From Chryseobacterium sp. BLS98 (lineage in GTDB: Bacteria > Bacteroidota > Bacteroidia > Flavobacteriales > Weeksellaceae): a DNA stretch of 64,000 nucleotides. Location of the stretch: the NCBI RefSeq assembly GCF_001045445.1, contig NZ_LFNF01000003.1, positions 620,001 through 684,000 on the forward strand, in the 5' to 3' direction. The notes below the pieces were generated by a model. That model was not told the DNA's origin, made no database searches, and saw nothing but the letters and a program-made list of their open reading frames with translations. The translations under genes and the position numbers were made by a program. Positions 34,125 to 43,469 of this stretch are shown in pieces; position 1 is the stretch's first letter; every line of letters starts with the position of its first letter.

Positions 34125-35486
34125 ATGAAGTTAATTGAGTTAGCTAAAGAGCTGAATGTTTCCGCAGAAGCCATCAAGCAGTTTATCCAGGATTTTGACC
34201 TTGAGCTTGGTGAGTGCATCAGTACCAACTTTGAAGTAAAAGAAGATTTTGAAAAATTTGCCCGTGAGAACATGGATTTTTTGAAGCTTTATGAAGAAGA
34301 TCTGGACAAAAACAAAACCGTGGAGCAGATCGCTGAGGTGATCAATCAACCCAAGGAGAAAGTGGAAAAAGCCATTAAGGAAACCAACCCCAATATTTTT
34401 GATAACGGATTTTTCCGCTCATCGATCTCAAGCTACGGCATTGATAATAAACTCGGCGGGAATTACCAATTTGTCTATGACTATTTTGGACAGAAAACCA
34501 GCCTGAAGTACAGAGACTTTATTGGCTACAGGGATTTGTTCTTTTATATATCTGGAGTTTTGGAACCCTTCCTGAACCCTCAGCAGATCAAGGACTGGGG
34601 AATTCATAAACCAGCCGGAATTGTCCTGTACGGACCTCCCGGAAGCGGGAAAATTTTCTGGGCAACTAAAATCGCAGAAATTATCGGATACCAATTTAAA
34701 GAAGTTAAAAAACACTACCTCGGAACCTCTTTCGTAGACGGAAATAAAACCAATTTCAATGATTTTCTGCTCACCATGATGAAAGAAGAAAAAGTGCTGC
34801 TTTTCCTTGAAGATTTTGATGAGATCATGATGGAGAGAAGGGCAGAAACAGACCTTGCTTCCTGTAATCTGGAAACCCAGGAGCTAATCCTGCATTACAT
34901 TGGCAAATTTGAAAAAGAAGAGCTGCTTATGGTAGGCTCTGCCAATTCCGTTTCGGAAATTGACGAAGAAGTTCTTGCCCCCGGAAGATTTGATGTAATG
35001 ATTCCCATATTTCCGCCCAATGCAGCAGAACGTTCGGAGATTATTTTATATGCGATGACCAGAGAGCTTGAAGAAGATTCCCTTCTTTACAAGATTCTTA
35101 AAAACAACAAAGCCGATAAAGTTCCGTTCTGGCATGAAGTGGCATCCAAAATGAAGGCATTCAGCAATACCATGCTCATAGATTTTACACAAAGTCTTAA
35201 AAAGCGGCTTAAAAATCAGTACCAGCGAACCCGGAATGAAAATATTCAGATTGATCAGACGCTTTTAGATGCAGCATTACGGGATGCAGCCGGAAAACTT
35301 ACTGAAGAATACCTGGATCAGGTCGCAAGATTCCTTGCAGATACGATTATCAATAATTTCGATGAATTCAAATTCAGAATTCAGGCTCTGAAAAAAGAAC
35401 TGGATACCTACAAAGCCGTTGAAGAACCGCGAAGAGCAATTGGGTTCCAGCATAATGGAGAAGAGGGCGGTGAGTCACAGGGATAA
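34125..35486 (+). CDS. AAA-family protein with altered Walker motifs and IF2-N-like start
   Basis: A 453-residue protein. The first 50 residues (MKLIELAKELNVSAEAIKQF) resemble the small N-terminal module of initiation factor IF2, followed by a second helical unit (KTVEQIAEVINQPKEKVEK). The AAA core begins near residue 160. Walker A reads GPPGSGKIF: the Ser/Thr after Lys is Ile. The Walker B region reads LLFLEDFDEIM, with ED where AAA proteins have DE. The second region of homology is intact (GSANSVSEIDEEVLAPGRFD). The C-terminal part is helical. An ATP-binding but slow or non-hydrolysing protein is possible. Partner and process are unknown. Confidence 0.82.
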   Translation: MKLIELAKELNVSAEAIKQFIQDFDLELGECISTNFEVKEDFEKFARENMDFLKLYEEDLDKNKTVEQIAEVINQPKEKVEKAIKETNPNIFDNGFFRSSISSYGIDNKLGGNYQFVYDYFGQKTSLKYRDFIGYRDLFFYISGVLEPFLNPQQIKDWGIHKPAGIVLYGPPGSGKIFWATKIAEIIGYQFKEVKKHYLGTSFVDGNKTNFNDFLLTMMKEEKVLLFLEDFDEIMMERRAETDLASCNLETQELILHYIGKFEKEELLMVGSANSVSEIDEEVLAPGRFDVMIPIFPPNAAERSEIILYAMTRELEEDSLLYKILKNNKADKVPFWHEVASKMKAFSNTMLIDFTQSLKKRLKNQYQRTRNENIQIDQTLLDAALRDAAGKLTEEYLDQVARFLADTIINNFDEFKFRIQALKKELDTYKAVEEPRRAIGFQHNGEEGGESQG

Positions 35487-35731
35487 CACGGTGTTTGGAT
35501 TACGGGATTCGAGATGCGAGTTTTAGAGTTGGAGAGTTTAGGGTTGGGAGAGTTTCTAGTATATGCCTGAAACTTTGTAACGCTATAATAACTTTTTTGG
35601 TGCCTAAGCTTAAACTTGTACCTGCTATCTTACATCTACTATCGAAATACCTCCAGTCTGAAATCTGAAATCTAGCATTTAACATCTAAATCATCATTAA
35701 TACATAAATACCTTTTACATTTTACAAAAAA
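35487..35731. other. Low-complexity spacer before the FAD oxidoreductase gene
   Basis: No gene is seen. It holds gttttagagttggagagttt and similar words, then cagtctgaaatctgaaatct and taatacataaatacc, the same style as the spacer at 5498-5888. Confidence 0.5.
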
Positions 35732-36838
35732 ATGAACAGCATCTGGGAACTCGAAACCTTTTACAGGAAAAGAGATATCGTGATCGTTGGAGCCGGATTT
35801 TCTGGGCTCTGGACCGCTATATCCATTAAAGAGAAATATCCGGAAAAGACTGTTCTGATTATTGAAAGAAATGCAATCCCGCTGGGAGCATCAACACGGA
35901 ATGCCGGTTTTGCATGCTTTGGAAGCCTGACAGAAGTGATTGCCGATTCCCAGAAAATGGGATGGGAAAAAACATTGGAGCTGGTTAGGATGAGGTTTGA
36001 AGGGCTCCAAAAAATCAGAACTTATTTTAAGAATAACGAAATAGATTTTGAACTGAGCGGGGGATATGAAATTTTGAATAACAGTGAATCCCTTAAACAT
36101 TTAGATACTGTAAATGAAAAGCTGAAAATGATAACAGGCCTTGAGCAAACCTATATTCTTAACCAGAAAAAAATAGCAGAATTCGGTCTCGGAAAATCTG
36201 AATTTTTGATTGAAAATCCGTGCGAAGGAAGTCTGCATTCGGGGAAGCTGTTGCAGAAACTCCTTGAAAAATGCCATGAACTGAAAATCGAATTTCTTTT
36301 TGGAACCGGCGTGAAAATGATTGATGAAAATACGGATGAAATAAAGATCCATATTTCAGAAGATCTTGTGGTGAAGGCTGATAAAATAATTTACTGCACG
36401 AATGCATTCAGTTCAAAATTTCTTGAAAAAGAGGAGATTATTCCCGCACGCGGACAGATTCTTCTAACAGAACCTATTGACGGACTGAAACTGAAAGGAA
36501 CCTTCCATTATGATGAAGGATTTTATTATTTCAGAAATCTTGGAAACAGAGTTCTTTTGGGTGGCGGACGAAATCAGGATTTTAAAACTGAGGAAACCAT
36601 AGATTTCGAAACCACAGAATTTTTACAGAATCACTTAGAAAGTTTTTTACAGGAAGTCATTCTACCCGGTCAGAATTTTAAAATCGCTCTTCGCTGGTCA
36701 GGAATTATGGCCATGGGTTCAGAAAAAACACCCATTGTCAAACAGCTTTCAGCAAGACAGTTCTGTGCCGTAAGGCTTTCCGGAATGGGAGTGGCACTGG
36801 CGCCGAAAATAGGAGAGATAGTGGCTGAAATGATTTAA
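35732..36838 (+). CDS. FAD-dependent oxidoreductase, D-amino-acid oxidase/dehydrogenase fold
   Basis: A 368-residue flavoprotein of the DAO family. The dinucleotide-binding motif VGAGFSGLWTAISIKE is near residue 19, followed by LIIERNAIPLGASTRNAGFA, where GAS(T)RNAG contacts FAD. Mid-protein has IIYCTNAFSS and ARGQILLTEP, and the C-terminus has RWSGIMAMGSEKTP and LSGMGVALAPKIGE, the second FAD-contact region. It oxidises an amine or amino acid; the substrate cannot be named. The secreted HExxH protein gene follows after 16 bp. Confidence 0.87.
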   Translation: MNSIWELETFYRKRDIVIVGAGFSGLWTAISIKEKYPEKTVLIIERNAIPLGASTRNAGFACFGSLTEVIADSQKMGWEKTLELVRMRFEGLQKIRTYFKNNEIDFELSGGYEILNNSESLKHLDTVNEKLKMITGLEQTYILNQKKIAEFGLGKSEFLIENPCEGSLHSGKLLQKLLEKCHELKIEFLFGTGVKMIDENTDEIKIHISEDLVVKADKIIYCTNAFSSKFLEKEEIIPARGQILLTEPIDGLKLKGTFHYDEGFYYFRNLGNRVLLGGGRNQDFKTEETIDFETTEFLQNHLESFLQEVILPGQNFKIALRWSGIMAMGSEKTPIVKQLSARQFCAVRLSGMGVALAPKIGEIVAEMI

Positions 36839-36854
36839 AAATAACACATAAACG

Positions 36855-37892
36855 ATGAAAAAAACATTACTTATTTGTGGACTGATCTGTTCAGCCATTT
36901 GCTTTTCGCAAAAAAAACAAATGACTGCTGCATTTAAAGCCAAAAACTATAAAGAAGCCGTTTCATTTGGACAAAAAATACTTGAAAGTAATCCCGGCGA
37001 TTTCGAGTCCAATCTTATTATATCCGCATCCTACAATAGCCTTGGGTATTTTCATGATGCTCTTTCGTATTCAAAAAAACTGAAGAGTTTAGCAGAAAGC
37101 GATGAGCAGAAAAGCTGGACATTTATGCAATTAATGGCAGTCAATTATGGTTTGGGGAATAAAGAAGTTTCAAGAAAATATTACGATAAGGCGAAAAATA
37201 TTAAAGTACCTGAAAGTGTAGCAGCAGAATTATCCTCTTTGGCAAAGGGATTTGGCTTCGACAGTTTTTACGATCAGTGGATCACTGTAGAAACTGAAAA
37301 TATTATATTTCATTTCGAACCTTCAATCAGTCGGGAGATCAGGAATAAGATAGCAGAAACCAGACAGGATGCTTTTGTAAAAGGGAATGAATTTTTTGGA
37401 GCAAAACTTCCTAAGAAAATTGATTTTTTTGTTTGGGGTTCGAATGAGGTCTACAATCAGTTTCTGAAGCGTAATTTAGGATTCACTCTGGCTGCTTATT
37501 GTGTTTCTCATAATCGTTTGAACCAGACTGCAGGACATGAAATAGCTCATAACCTCAGTTTTTGGCAGGGAAGCCCGGGAAAAATCAAAACAGAATTCAT
37601 TAATGAAGGAATAGGAGTTTGCTTCGATCAGAATGGCGATAATAAATTGGAAGTTGCCAGAAAGGCTTACAAAAAATCACCTTTTGACATCAAAAAAGTA
37701 TGGGCAGAAAACCAGAAAGTCAGCAGTGAAGTTTTATATCCGGTTGCAGGAGCATTTGTACAGTTTTTAGTGAAGCATAATAAAGTCAGGTTTCTTGAAT
37801 TGAATAATAATCAGACCTATGAAAATGCAAAGAAAATCTATGGAGATGAAATAGATGGTTTAATTGAAAATTTCATGAATAAGCTGAATTAA
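36855..37892 (+). CDS. Secreted protein with TPR-like start and HExxH zinc-protease motif
   Basis: A 345-residue exported protein with signal peptide MKKTLLICGLICSAICFSQ. Residues about 25-140 are helical repeats of TPR style (YKEAVSFGQKILESNPGDFE, then FHDALSYSKKLKSL). The C-terminal half has AGHEIAHNLSFW near residue 229 and TEFINEGIGVCFD about 20 residues later: HExxH plus a downstream Glu in an NEG context, the gluzincin zinc-peptidase arrangement. I do not recognise a named family. Function as a periplasmic or secreted metallopeptidase is inferred from the motif. Confidence 0.72.
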   Translation: MKKTLLICGLICSAICFSQKKQMTAAFKAKNYKEAVSFGQKILESNPGDFESNLIISASYNSLGYFHDALSYSKKLKSLAESDEQKSWTFMQLMAVNYGLGNKEVSRKYYDKAKNIKVPESVAAELSSLAKGFGFDSFYDQWITVETENIIFHFEPSISREIRNKIAETRQDAFVKGNEFFGAKLPKKIDFFVWGSNEVYNQFLKRNLGFTLAAYCVSHNRLNQTAGHEIAHNLSFWQGSPGKIKTEFINEGIGVCFDQNGDNKLEVARKAYKKSPFDIKKVWAENQKVSSEVLYPVAGAFVQFLVKHNKVRFLELNNNQTYENAKKIYGDEIDGLIENFMNKLN

Positions 37893-38017
37893 AAATATTC
37901 TATTTTTGAATAAAGCACAGGATAAAGGTTAAATCATATAGTTTAAACTTAGATCCAAATCTTTTAACCCCGCATCCAGGAATCATATCCCGCATTCCAA
38001 CTCACAAAAGAATTCCG

Positions 38018-38025
38018 TATTTTTG
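38018..38025 (+). promoter_or_regulatory. -7 box of prfB
   Basis: TATTTTTG, an exact TAnnTTTG, 17 bp before the GTG start. No good TTG is seen at -33. Confidence 0.5.
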
Positions 38026-38042
38026 CATAAAATAAAAATTTC

Positions 38043-39155
38043 GTGATCAACAACGACCAGATAAAAGAAGTACAGTCAAGAATCGGCGACTTATATAAAT
38101 ACCTTCAGATCGAAAAAAAGAAGATAGAAATAGCGAATGATGATGAAAAAACCGCTGCTCCGGAATTTTGGGATAATCCTAAAGAAGCAGAGGTATTTCT
38201 GAAGCAGCTCCGTTCCAAAAAGAGATGGGTGGAAGATTATGAAGAAATCAGCACCCAGTTTGAAGATCTGCAGGTACTGGCAGAATTTGCCAAAGAAGAT
38301 CCCGACTCTGAAAAAGAGCTGGATGAAACATTTCCACAGCTTGTAGAGAAAATAGAAGACCTTGAATTTAAAAATATGCTTTCCAATGAGGGAGACGAAC
38401 TTTCTGCGGTGCTTCAGATCACTGCGGGAGCAGGAGGTACGGAAAGTTGTGACTGGGCTTCAATGTTGATGAGAATGTACACCATGTGGGCTGAAAAACA
38501 AGGTTATAAGATTCGTGAACTTAACTATCAGGAAGGTGATGTAGCCGGGGTGAAAACTGTTACCCTTGAAATTGATGGTGAATATGCTTTCGGATATCTG
38601 AAAGGAGAAAACGGAGTACACAGGCTGGTGAGAATTTCACCATTTGACAGTAATGCAAAACGACATACGAGTTTTGTTTCTGTGTACGTTTATCCATTAG
38701 TGGATGATACCATTGAAATCAATATCAATCCTGCCGATATTTCATTTGAGACCATGAGGTCTTCCGGAGCCGGTGGACAGAACGTTAATAAGGTGGAAAC
38801 CGCTGTACGTCTCCGTCACGCACCGACCGGGATTATCATCGAAAACTCCGAATCCCGATCTCAGCTTCAAAATAAGGAAAAAGCCATGCAGCTCCTTCGT
38901 TCAAGGCTCTATGAAATGGAACTTGAAGCCCGTATGAAAGCTAGAAACGAGATAGAAGCCAATAAAATGAAAATAGAGTGGGGAAGCCAGATCAGAAACT
39001 ACGTGATGCATCCGTATAAATTGGTAAAAGACGTCCGTTCTGCTCACGAAACCTCGGATGTGGACTCCGTTATGAACGGAAATATCACACCATTCCTGAA
39101 AGCCTTTCTGATGGCCGATGGAACTGCAGTTTCAGACGATGATATGGACTTGTAA
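38043..39155 (+). CDS. prfB: Peptide chain release factor 2
   Basis: Recognises UGA and UAA stop codons and triggers peptide release. 370 residues with the RF2 features: SPF codon-recognition tripeptide in [19 protein letters not shown] (GGQ, near residue 243) for peptidyl-tRNA hydrolysis, and the N-terminal helical domain starting [20 protein letters not shown]. The start is GTG at 38043: the frame has a stop just upstream and no ATG. The gene reads in one frame through the region where many bacteria carry the in-frame UGA and programmed frameshift, so autoregulation by frameshifting is absent here. Confidence 0.95.
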   Translation: MINNDQIKEVQSRIGDLYKYLQIEKKKIEIANDDEKTAAPEFWDNPKEAEVFLKQLRSKKRWVEDYEEISTQFEDLQVLAEFAKEDPDSEKELDETFPQLVEKIEDLEFKNMLSNEGDELSAVLQITAGAGGTESCDWASMLMRMYTMWAEKQGYKIRELNYQEGDVAGVKTVTLEIDGEYAFGYLKGENGVHRLVRISPFDSNAKRHTSFVSVYVYPLVDDTIEININPADISFETMRSSGAGGQNVNKVETAVRLRHAPTGIIIENSESRSQLQNKEKAMQLLRSRLYEMELEARMKARNEIEANKMKIEWGSQIRNYVMHPYKLVKDVRSAHETSDVDSVMNGNITPFLKAFLMADGTAVSDDDMDL

Positions 39156-39196
39156 AATATCATGCCCGGATTTTAGTTAAAAACTTATAATTAATT

Positions 39197-39226
39197 TTTG
39201 TTTCAGACTTTTTACACCTATTTTTG
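39197..39226 (+). promoter_or_regulatory. Promoter of the DedA gene
   Basis: TTTG at 39197-39200, 18-bp spacer, TATTTTTG at 39219-39226. The predicted start is about 12 bp before the ATG at 39243. Confidence 0.72.
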
Positions 39227-39242
39227 TTGTTAATCGTTATAT

Positions 39243-39938
39243 ATGGAAGATTTCAATAGCTGGAAGGATTTACTGAATCCCGAGTTTTATATTAAAATGG
39301 GTGGGTTCTGGCTTATTTTATTTATTATTTTCGCAGAAACAGGTCTTTTTGTAGGATTTTTCCTGCCTGGAGACTCATTATTATTTGTGTCGGGTATTTA
39401 TGCAGTTGAAATCATCAAAGAGACTTTTGGCTCCACCGGGAGCGATTTCTTAGATACCACTATTCTTGCTTCGTGTGTGGCACTTGCCGCCATTATAGGA
39501 AACGAAATAGGTTATTATTTTGGAGTGAAAACAGGTCCTGCTTTATACAAAAAGCAAGACACGATGCTTTTCAAGAAAAAATACCTTTATCAGGCTCATG
39601 ATTTTTTTGAAAAACACGGCGCACTGGCAATTATTATGGCCAGATTTTTACCAGTGGTAAGAACATTTACTCCTATTGTTGCCGGGATTGTAAAAATGGA
39701 TAAAAAAGAGTTTTTAAGAGATAATATTATCGGGGCGGTGCTTTGGTCATTTATCCTGATCTTTGCAGGGCATTATCTGGACAAACTTTTCCAGGAGCAG
39801 TTTGGTATCAATTTAAAAGAAAAGCTGGAGCTGATCATCATTGTTATTGTTCTGGTAACGACGCTTCCAGTAATTATTAAATTTGTTTTTGGGAAAAAAG
39901 AAGATTTTTCGAAATACGAGGATAAAGATCCTGAATAA
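39243..39938 (+). CDS. DedA family membrane protein
   Basis: A 231-residue inner-membrane protein of the DedA/SNARE-associated (VTT) family, linked in other bacteria to flipping of undecaprenyl phosphate or phospholipids. Family motifs are FAETGLFVGFFLPGDSLLF near residue 25-43, GNEIGYYFGVKTG near 88, FFEKHGALAIIMARFLPVVR (key Arg and Pro residues) and PIVAGIVKMDKKEF. C-terminal helix IIIVIVLVTTLPVIIKFVFG. A well-formed promoter precedes it. Confidence 0.92.
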   Translation: MEDFNSWKDLLNPEFYIKMGGFWLILFIIFAETGLFVGFFLPGDSLLFVSGIYAVEIIKETFGSTGSDFLDTTILASCVALAAIIGNEIGYYFGVKTGPALYKKQDTMLFKKKYLYQAHDFFEKHGALAIIMARFLPVVRTFTPIVAGIVKMDKKEFLRDNIIGAVLWSFILIFAGHYLDKLFQEQFGINLKEKLELIIIVIVLVTTLPVIIKFVFGKKEDFSKYEDKDPE

Positions 39939-39959
39939 GAAATAACATTGAAAATATAG

Positions 39960-39989
39960 ATAACCTGCCTTCCTGCAGGTTATTTTTTT
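39960..39989. terminator. Terminator between DedA gene and hydrolase gene
   Basis: 9-bp stem ataacctgc/gcaggttat, loop of six, followed by seven T on +. It overlaps the stop of the minus-strand hydrolase gene. Confidence 0.8.
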
Positions 39990-40849
39990 ATCCATTCCAG
40001 GATATTCGGATAGATGATGCTGTCTCTTTTTATTTTGTTGAAAAACCTTGGAGCATGACCTGTTCTTTTCATAAACACGAGTTTGTGGGGTACATTATTT
40101 TTCGTAAGTGCAGAATCCATAGAAAGCCCCTGATGCTGGTTGACAAGAAAATCATTATTCCCCTGAAACAGTAATGTGGGAACATTGGATATATTGGCGA
40201 TAGGGCTTGCTTCTTTAAAGGCTTCAGATACATTTTTACGGTTAAATTTCGTTCCTACCACTTTCTGGAAGGTTGGAGAAGTGTACTTGGAATAGAATGA
40301 ATTCAGATATTCCGGGCTGTAAAAATCTGTAGGACCACTCATGGAAACGATCTTTTTGATCTGCTCAGGGTGCCTGTAGCCGTAGAGCAGGGCAAGATGT
40401 CCGCCTGCACTTTCTCCCAGAAGAATATAATTGTCCGGCAGAAGTTCAGCCTTTTCGGCAAGAGAATTAAATTTGTTAATTGCCAATCCGATATCCTCCA
40501 GCTGCTGTTTGTAAGTAATGCTTTTTCGTTTAGATACCAATCTGTAATTCATGTTGATACTCGGAATTTTGTTTTCAAACAGCATTTTCTGGATCTGGAT
40601 CATATGTTCCTTTTTTCCGAGGGTCCAGGCGCCTCCATGGACGATAAGAACTACAGGTGTATCTTGTGCATAATCCAACGGAAGAAAAACATCCATTTTC
40701 TGTCTTTTATGCTCTCCGTATTTTAGATTGTATATTTTCTGCTGTCCGCCGGTACCTACCCAGACCCTGAATTTTGTATTGCATGACTGCAAAAGGAAGC
40801 TGAGGTAGCCTACAACAAAAAAATGGTATCTGAGAACAAGCTTTTTCAT
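39980..40849 (-). CDS. Alpha/beta hydrolase (BD-FAE/esterase type) lipoprotein
   Basis: A 289-residue hydrolase with a lipoprotein leader ending in LSFLLQSC (Cys23). The esterase features are VLIVHGGAWTLG (oxyanion hole HGG) near residue 70, the nucleophile elbow GESAGGHLALLYG near 148, an Asp in FQGNNDFLVN, and the catalytic His in RTGHAPRFF near 267. This matches acetyl-esterase or kynurenine-formamidase-like enzymes. As a lipoprotein it would act at the envelope. It ends inside a shared terminator with DedA. Confidence 0.87.
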   Translation of the reverse strand: MKKLVLRYHFFVVGYLSFLLQSCNTKFRVWVGTGGQQKIYNLKYGEHKRQKMDVFLPLDYAQDTPVVLIVHGGAWTLGKKEHMIQIQKMLFENKIPSINMNYRLVSKRKSITYKQQLEDIGLAINKFNSLAEKAELLPDNYILLGESAGGHLALLYGYRHPEQIKKIVSMSGPTDFYSPEYLNSFYSKYTSPTFQKVVGTKFNRKNVSEAFKEASPIANISNVPTLLFQGNNDFLVNQHQGLSMDSALTKNNVPHKLVFMKRTGHAPRFFNKIKRDSIIYPNILEWIKK

Positions 40850-40920
40850 TAATTAAATGTAAAGAAAAATTACCGAATAAAAGATTTTTAAAAAATGATG
40901 TTTGACAGTTCCGTGGCCTT

Positions 40921-42312
40921 TTATTCTAGCTTTTCAGCTGTTTGGGATGCAAGTCCCTTTTTGATTGTTATGATATCTTTTTCCCCATTTTTTAGAGTGA
41001 ATGTAATTTCCGTATCATCATCTGCAAGGAAAAAAACATCTTCTTTTTCAGCCAGCATTCTTACTTTAGGATCATGATTATTCTGAATAAAAAGCTGTCC
41101 GTTTTCATATAGAATGTGAATGATGCTGTTTTCCGGAAGAGCATAATCGCCCGCATATCTTTTAAGCAATGAAGCATCCAGAGATACTTCTTTTTTAGGT
41201 TTTGGAAGATCAAAAGGCTGGTCTAAAAGTGCGGCTAAAATTGTATTGCCAGCTTTCTCCAGTTTTTTACTCGTAATATTGTTAAGCAGTATAATGCAGA
41301 TGTCATCCTCAGGAAGCATCGCAAAATAACTTGTTGAGCCTTCTATATTCCCGCCGTGATTGATCAGTTTTTTTCCGTAAAGATCATCGATAAACCATCC
41401 GTAACCATAGCCGCTCAGAAAAGGTGTAGTCGCTTTTCTGAATGATTCTTTCGAAACAATCTTATAGTTTTTGAGTCCCTGATAGTATTTGTACAGGTCT
41501 TCAACAGTACTGTAGATCTGCCCTGCAGGGCCGGTTAATTCAGGATTCCATATCTCCGTTTTTTCATGCTTTGTTTTCGACAGATAAGAATAAGGGACTG
41601 TCTTATAAGGACTTTTTAGTGTTAAATAATCAAAGCCTGTATGAGTCATTTTCAGGGGATTCAAGATCAGTTTTCTTACGGCATCTTCATAAGAAAGGCC
41701 TGTTACTTTTTCAATAATAATTCCGAGCAGAATATATCCTGAATTGGTATAGGAGAACTGAGTGCCCGGCTTGAAATCTAAAGGTTCATCCTTAAAAAAA
41801 GAAAGTTCCTTATTTTGAGTAATTTTTTCTCTGGTATGAAGCAGCCGGAAGTATTCTTTGTTACGCAATGGCTCATAAATTCCCGAAGTGTGGGTAAGCA
41901 GGTTCTCAATCGTAATTTCATTTCCTCTGGGGTAATCTGCAATGTATTTGGAGACAGGATCTTTTACAGAGAGTTTTCCTTCTTCGCTAAGCTTTACAAT
42001 AGTCAATGCAGTAAAAGATTTAGTTAAAGAAGCAATCTGAAAAATGCTTTCGTTCCGGTTGGGTATCTTATTTTCTGCGTCTTGCCAGCCATAAGGCTTT
42101 TCGAAGATGGTGTTGTTGCGATAGTGGATCAATGCGGTTCCGTTGAACTTATTAATCTCTGCATAGGCCCTGATGATGCTATCTGTTTTCTGTTTTTTTC
42201 TTTCTACACTCTCTTTTTCTGTAGTTGGTTTATTTTGTGCTTTTAAGGGAAAACAGAATGTAAAGAATATAAAACTTATCCCTGAAAATAGTATACGGAA
42301 CCTGTTGAGCAT
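40921..42312 (-). CDS. Serine hydrolase, beta-lactamase/penicillin-binding-like
   Basis: A 463-residue exported protein of the class C beta-lactamase/DD-peptidase superfamily. The start at 42312 (MLNRFRILFSGISFIFFTF, then CFPLKAQ) gives a clean signal peptide; 18 more codons are open upstream. Catalytic motifs: SLTKSFTA (SxxK) near residue 92, YTNSGYILLG (YxN) near 190, and HGGNIEGST (HxG) near 315. A C-terminal beta domain of about 100 residues follows. It may be an esterase or peptidase; beta-lactam hydrolysis should not be assumed. Confidence 0.88.
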   Translation of the reverse strand: MLNRFRILFSGISFIFFTFCFPLKAQNKPTTEKESVERKKQKTDSIIRAYAEINKFNGTALIHYRNNTIFEKPYGWQDAENKIPNRNESIFQIASLTKSFTALTIVKLSEEGKLSVKDPVSKYIADYPRGNEITIENLLTHTSGIYEPLRNKEYFRLLHTREKITQNKELSFFKDEPLDFKPGTQFSYTNSGYILLGIIIEKVTGLSYEDAVRKLILNPLKMTHTGFDYLTLKSPYKTVPYSYLSKTKHEKTEIWNPELTGPAGQIYSTVEDLYKYYQGLKNYKIVSKESFRKATTPFLSGYGYGWFIDDLYGKKLINHGGNIEGSTSYFAMLPEDDICIILLNNITSKKLEKAGNTILAALLDQPFDLPKPKKEVSLDASLLKRYAGDYALPENSIIHILYENGQLFIQNNHDPKVRMLAEKEDVFFLADDDTEITFTLKNGEKDIITIKKGLASQTAEKLE

Positions 42313-42427
42313 GATTATTGTTTTAAAACAGAGTAAAAGTAAGGAGAGTTTTTTCAAATAGTACATTTATCGGCAGAAAATATTTAAAATTAATATACAG
42401 AATCAAATAAAAATAGATTTTAATAAT

Positions 42428-42435
42428 TATTTTTG
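42428..42435 (+). promoter_or_regulatory. -7 box of the DUF808 gene
   Basis: TATTTTTG, an exact TAnnTTTG, 37 bp before the ATG. The -33 region has no TTG. Confidence 0.45.
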
Positions 42436-42472
42436 CCCGACTTAACATATATTAAAAAAATATTAAAACAAT

Positions 42473-43372
42473 ATGGCATCTGGTTTTTTTGCAATTTTAG
42501 ATGATATTGCAGCACTGATGGATGATGTGGCCGTTACAAGTAAAATAGCTACGCAGAAAACAGCAGGTATCCTTGGTGATGATCTGGCAGTAAATGCAGA
42601 GAAGGCTACAGGTTTTCTTTCCTCAAGGGAAATTCCGGTCTTATGGGCCATTACAAAAGGATCTTTTATCAACAAGCTCATTATTCTTCCTGTTGTGTTC
42701 TTTCTCAATTGGCTCTATGCTCCGGCAATCAACTATGTGCTGATTCTGGGAGGTCTATACCTGGCTTTTGAAGGTGTTGAAAAAATCATAGAATTTCTTT
42801 TCCACCGGGAGAAAGAAGGTCATGAAGTAGTGGAAGAGATTATAGAAGACGAAAAAAGTGATGAAGAAATAGAAAAGGCAAAGGTAAAATCAGCCATTAC
42901 TACAGATTTCATTTTATCCATTGAGATTGTTATTATTGCTTTAGGGACAGTTTTGGAAGAAAGCCATCCTTTCATTACACAGATTCTGGTAACGAGTCTG
43001 GTTGCCTTTATAGCTACTGTAGGGGTTTACGGTATAGTTGCTTTGATCGTAAGAATGGATGATGCAGGATTCAAATTAATCAAAAAAAGTAACGATAAAG
43101 GTTTCTTTGGAAAACTTGGGCATTTATTGGTGAAAGCTTTACCCATTGTAATTAAAGCCTTGGGAGTTATCGGAACGATTGCTTTGATTATGGTTGCCGG
43201 CGGTATTTTTGCACACAGAATAGAATTTCTTCACCATGTTTTGCCTTCCTGGTCTTCTAATGAATTCCTTACTATTTTGAAAGAAATTATCCTTGGACTT
43301 ATAGGAGGCTTAGGCGCTGTTGCCCTTTTTACAATGGGAAAAGGGGTTTTTTCTTTAGTAAAGAAAAAATAG
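42473..43372 (+). CDS. DUF808 family membrane protein (YedI-like)
   Basis: A 299-residue inner-membrane protein. The N-terminus MASGFFAILDDIAALMDDVA is the family signature, followed by TQKTAGILGDDLAVNAEKAT and GFLSSREIPVLWAITKGSF. About six helices are visible (residues 68-85, 88-105, 143-165, 175-200, 220-245, 270-295). Between helices two and three is a charged Glu/Lys loop (HEVVEEIIEDEKSDEEIEK). Function is not known. It stands alone between a promoter and a two-hairpin terminator region. Confidence 0.87.
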   Translation: MASGFFAILDDIAALMDDVAVTSKIATQKTAGILGDDLAVNAEKATGFLSSREIPVLWAITKGSFINKLIILPVVFFLNWLYAPAINYVLILGGLYLAFEGVEKIIEFLFHREKEGHEVVEEIIEDEKSDEEIEKAKVKSAITTDFILSIEIVIIALGTVLEESHPFITQILVTSLVAFIATVGVYGIVALIVRMDDAGFKLIKKSNDKGFFGKLGHLLVKALPIVIKALGVIGTIALIMVAGGIFAHRIEFLHHVLPSWSSNEFLTILKEIILGLIGGLGAVALFTMGKGVFSLVKKK

Positions 43373-43388
43373 AATTTAAATATATACT

Positions 43389-43429
43389 AAAGTTTCGGCG
43401 CAGCTTCTACGAAGCCGCGCCGAAACTTT
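43389..43429. terminator. Bidirectional terminator after the DUF808 gene
   Basis: 13-bp outer stem aaagtttcggcgc/gcgccgaaacttt (43389-43401, 43417-43429) with an inner stem gcttc/gaagc. Same outer core as the terminator at 15355-15394. Confidence 0.82.
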
Positions 43430-43435
43430 TAGATC

Positions 43436-43461
43436 AAAAAAGAGGCTAAAAAGCCTCTTTT
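43436..43461 (-). terminator. Terminator after dnaJ
   Basis: 9-bp stem aaagaggct/agcctcttt (43439-43447, 43452-43460) with an A run on the 5' side, a U-tract for the minus strand, 10 bp after the dnaJ stop. Confidence 0.82.
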
Positions 43462-43469
43462 AAAATATC

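Noticed and set aside
38041..38140. Programmed frameshift in prfB
   Set aside because: I looked for the in-frame UGA and slippery CTTT in the usual place; the frame is continuous and the upstream region holds a stop and a -7 box.
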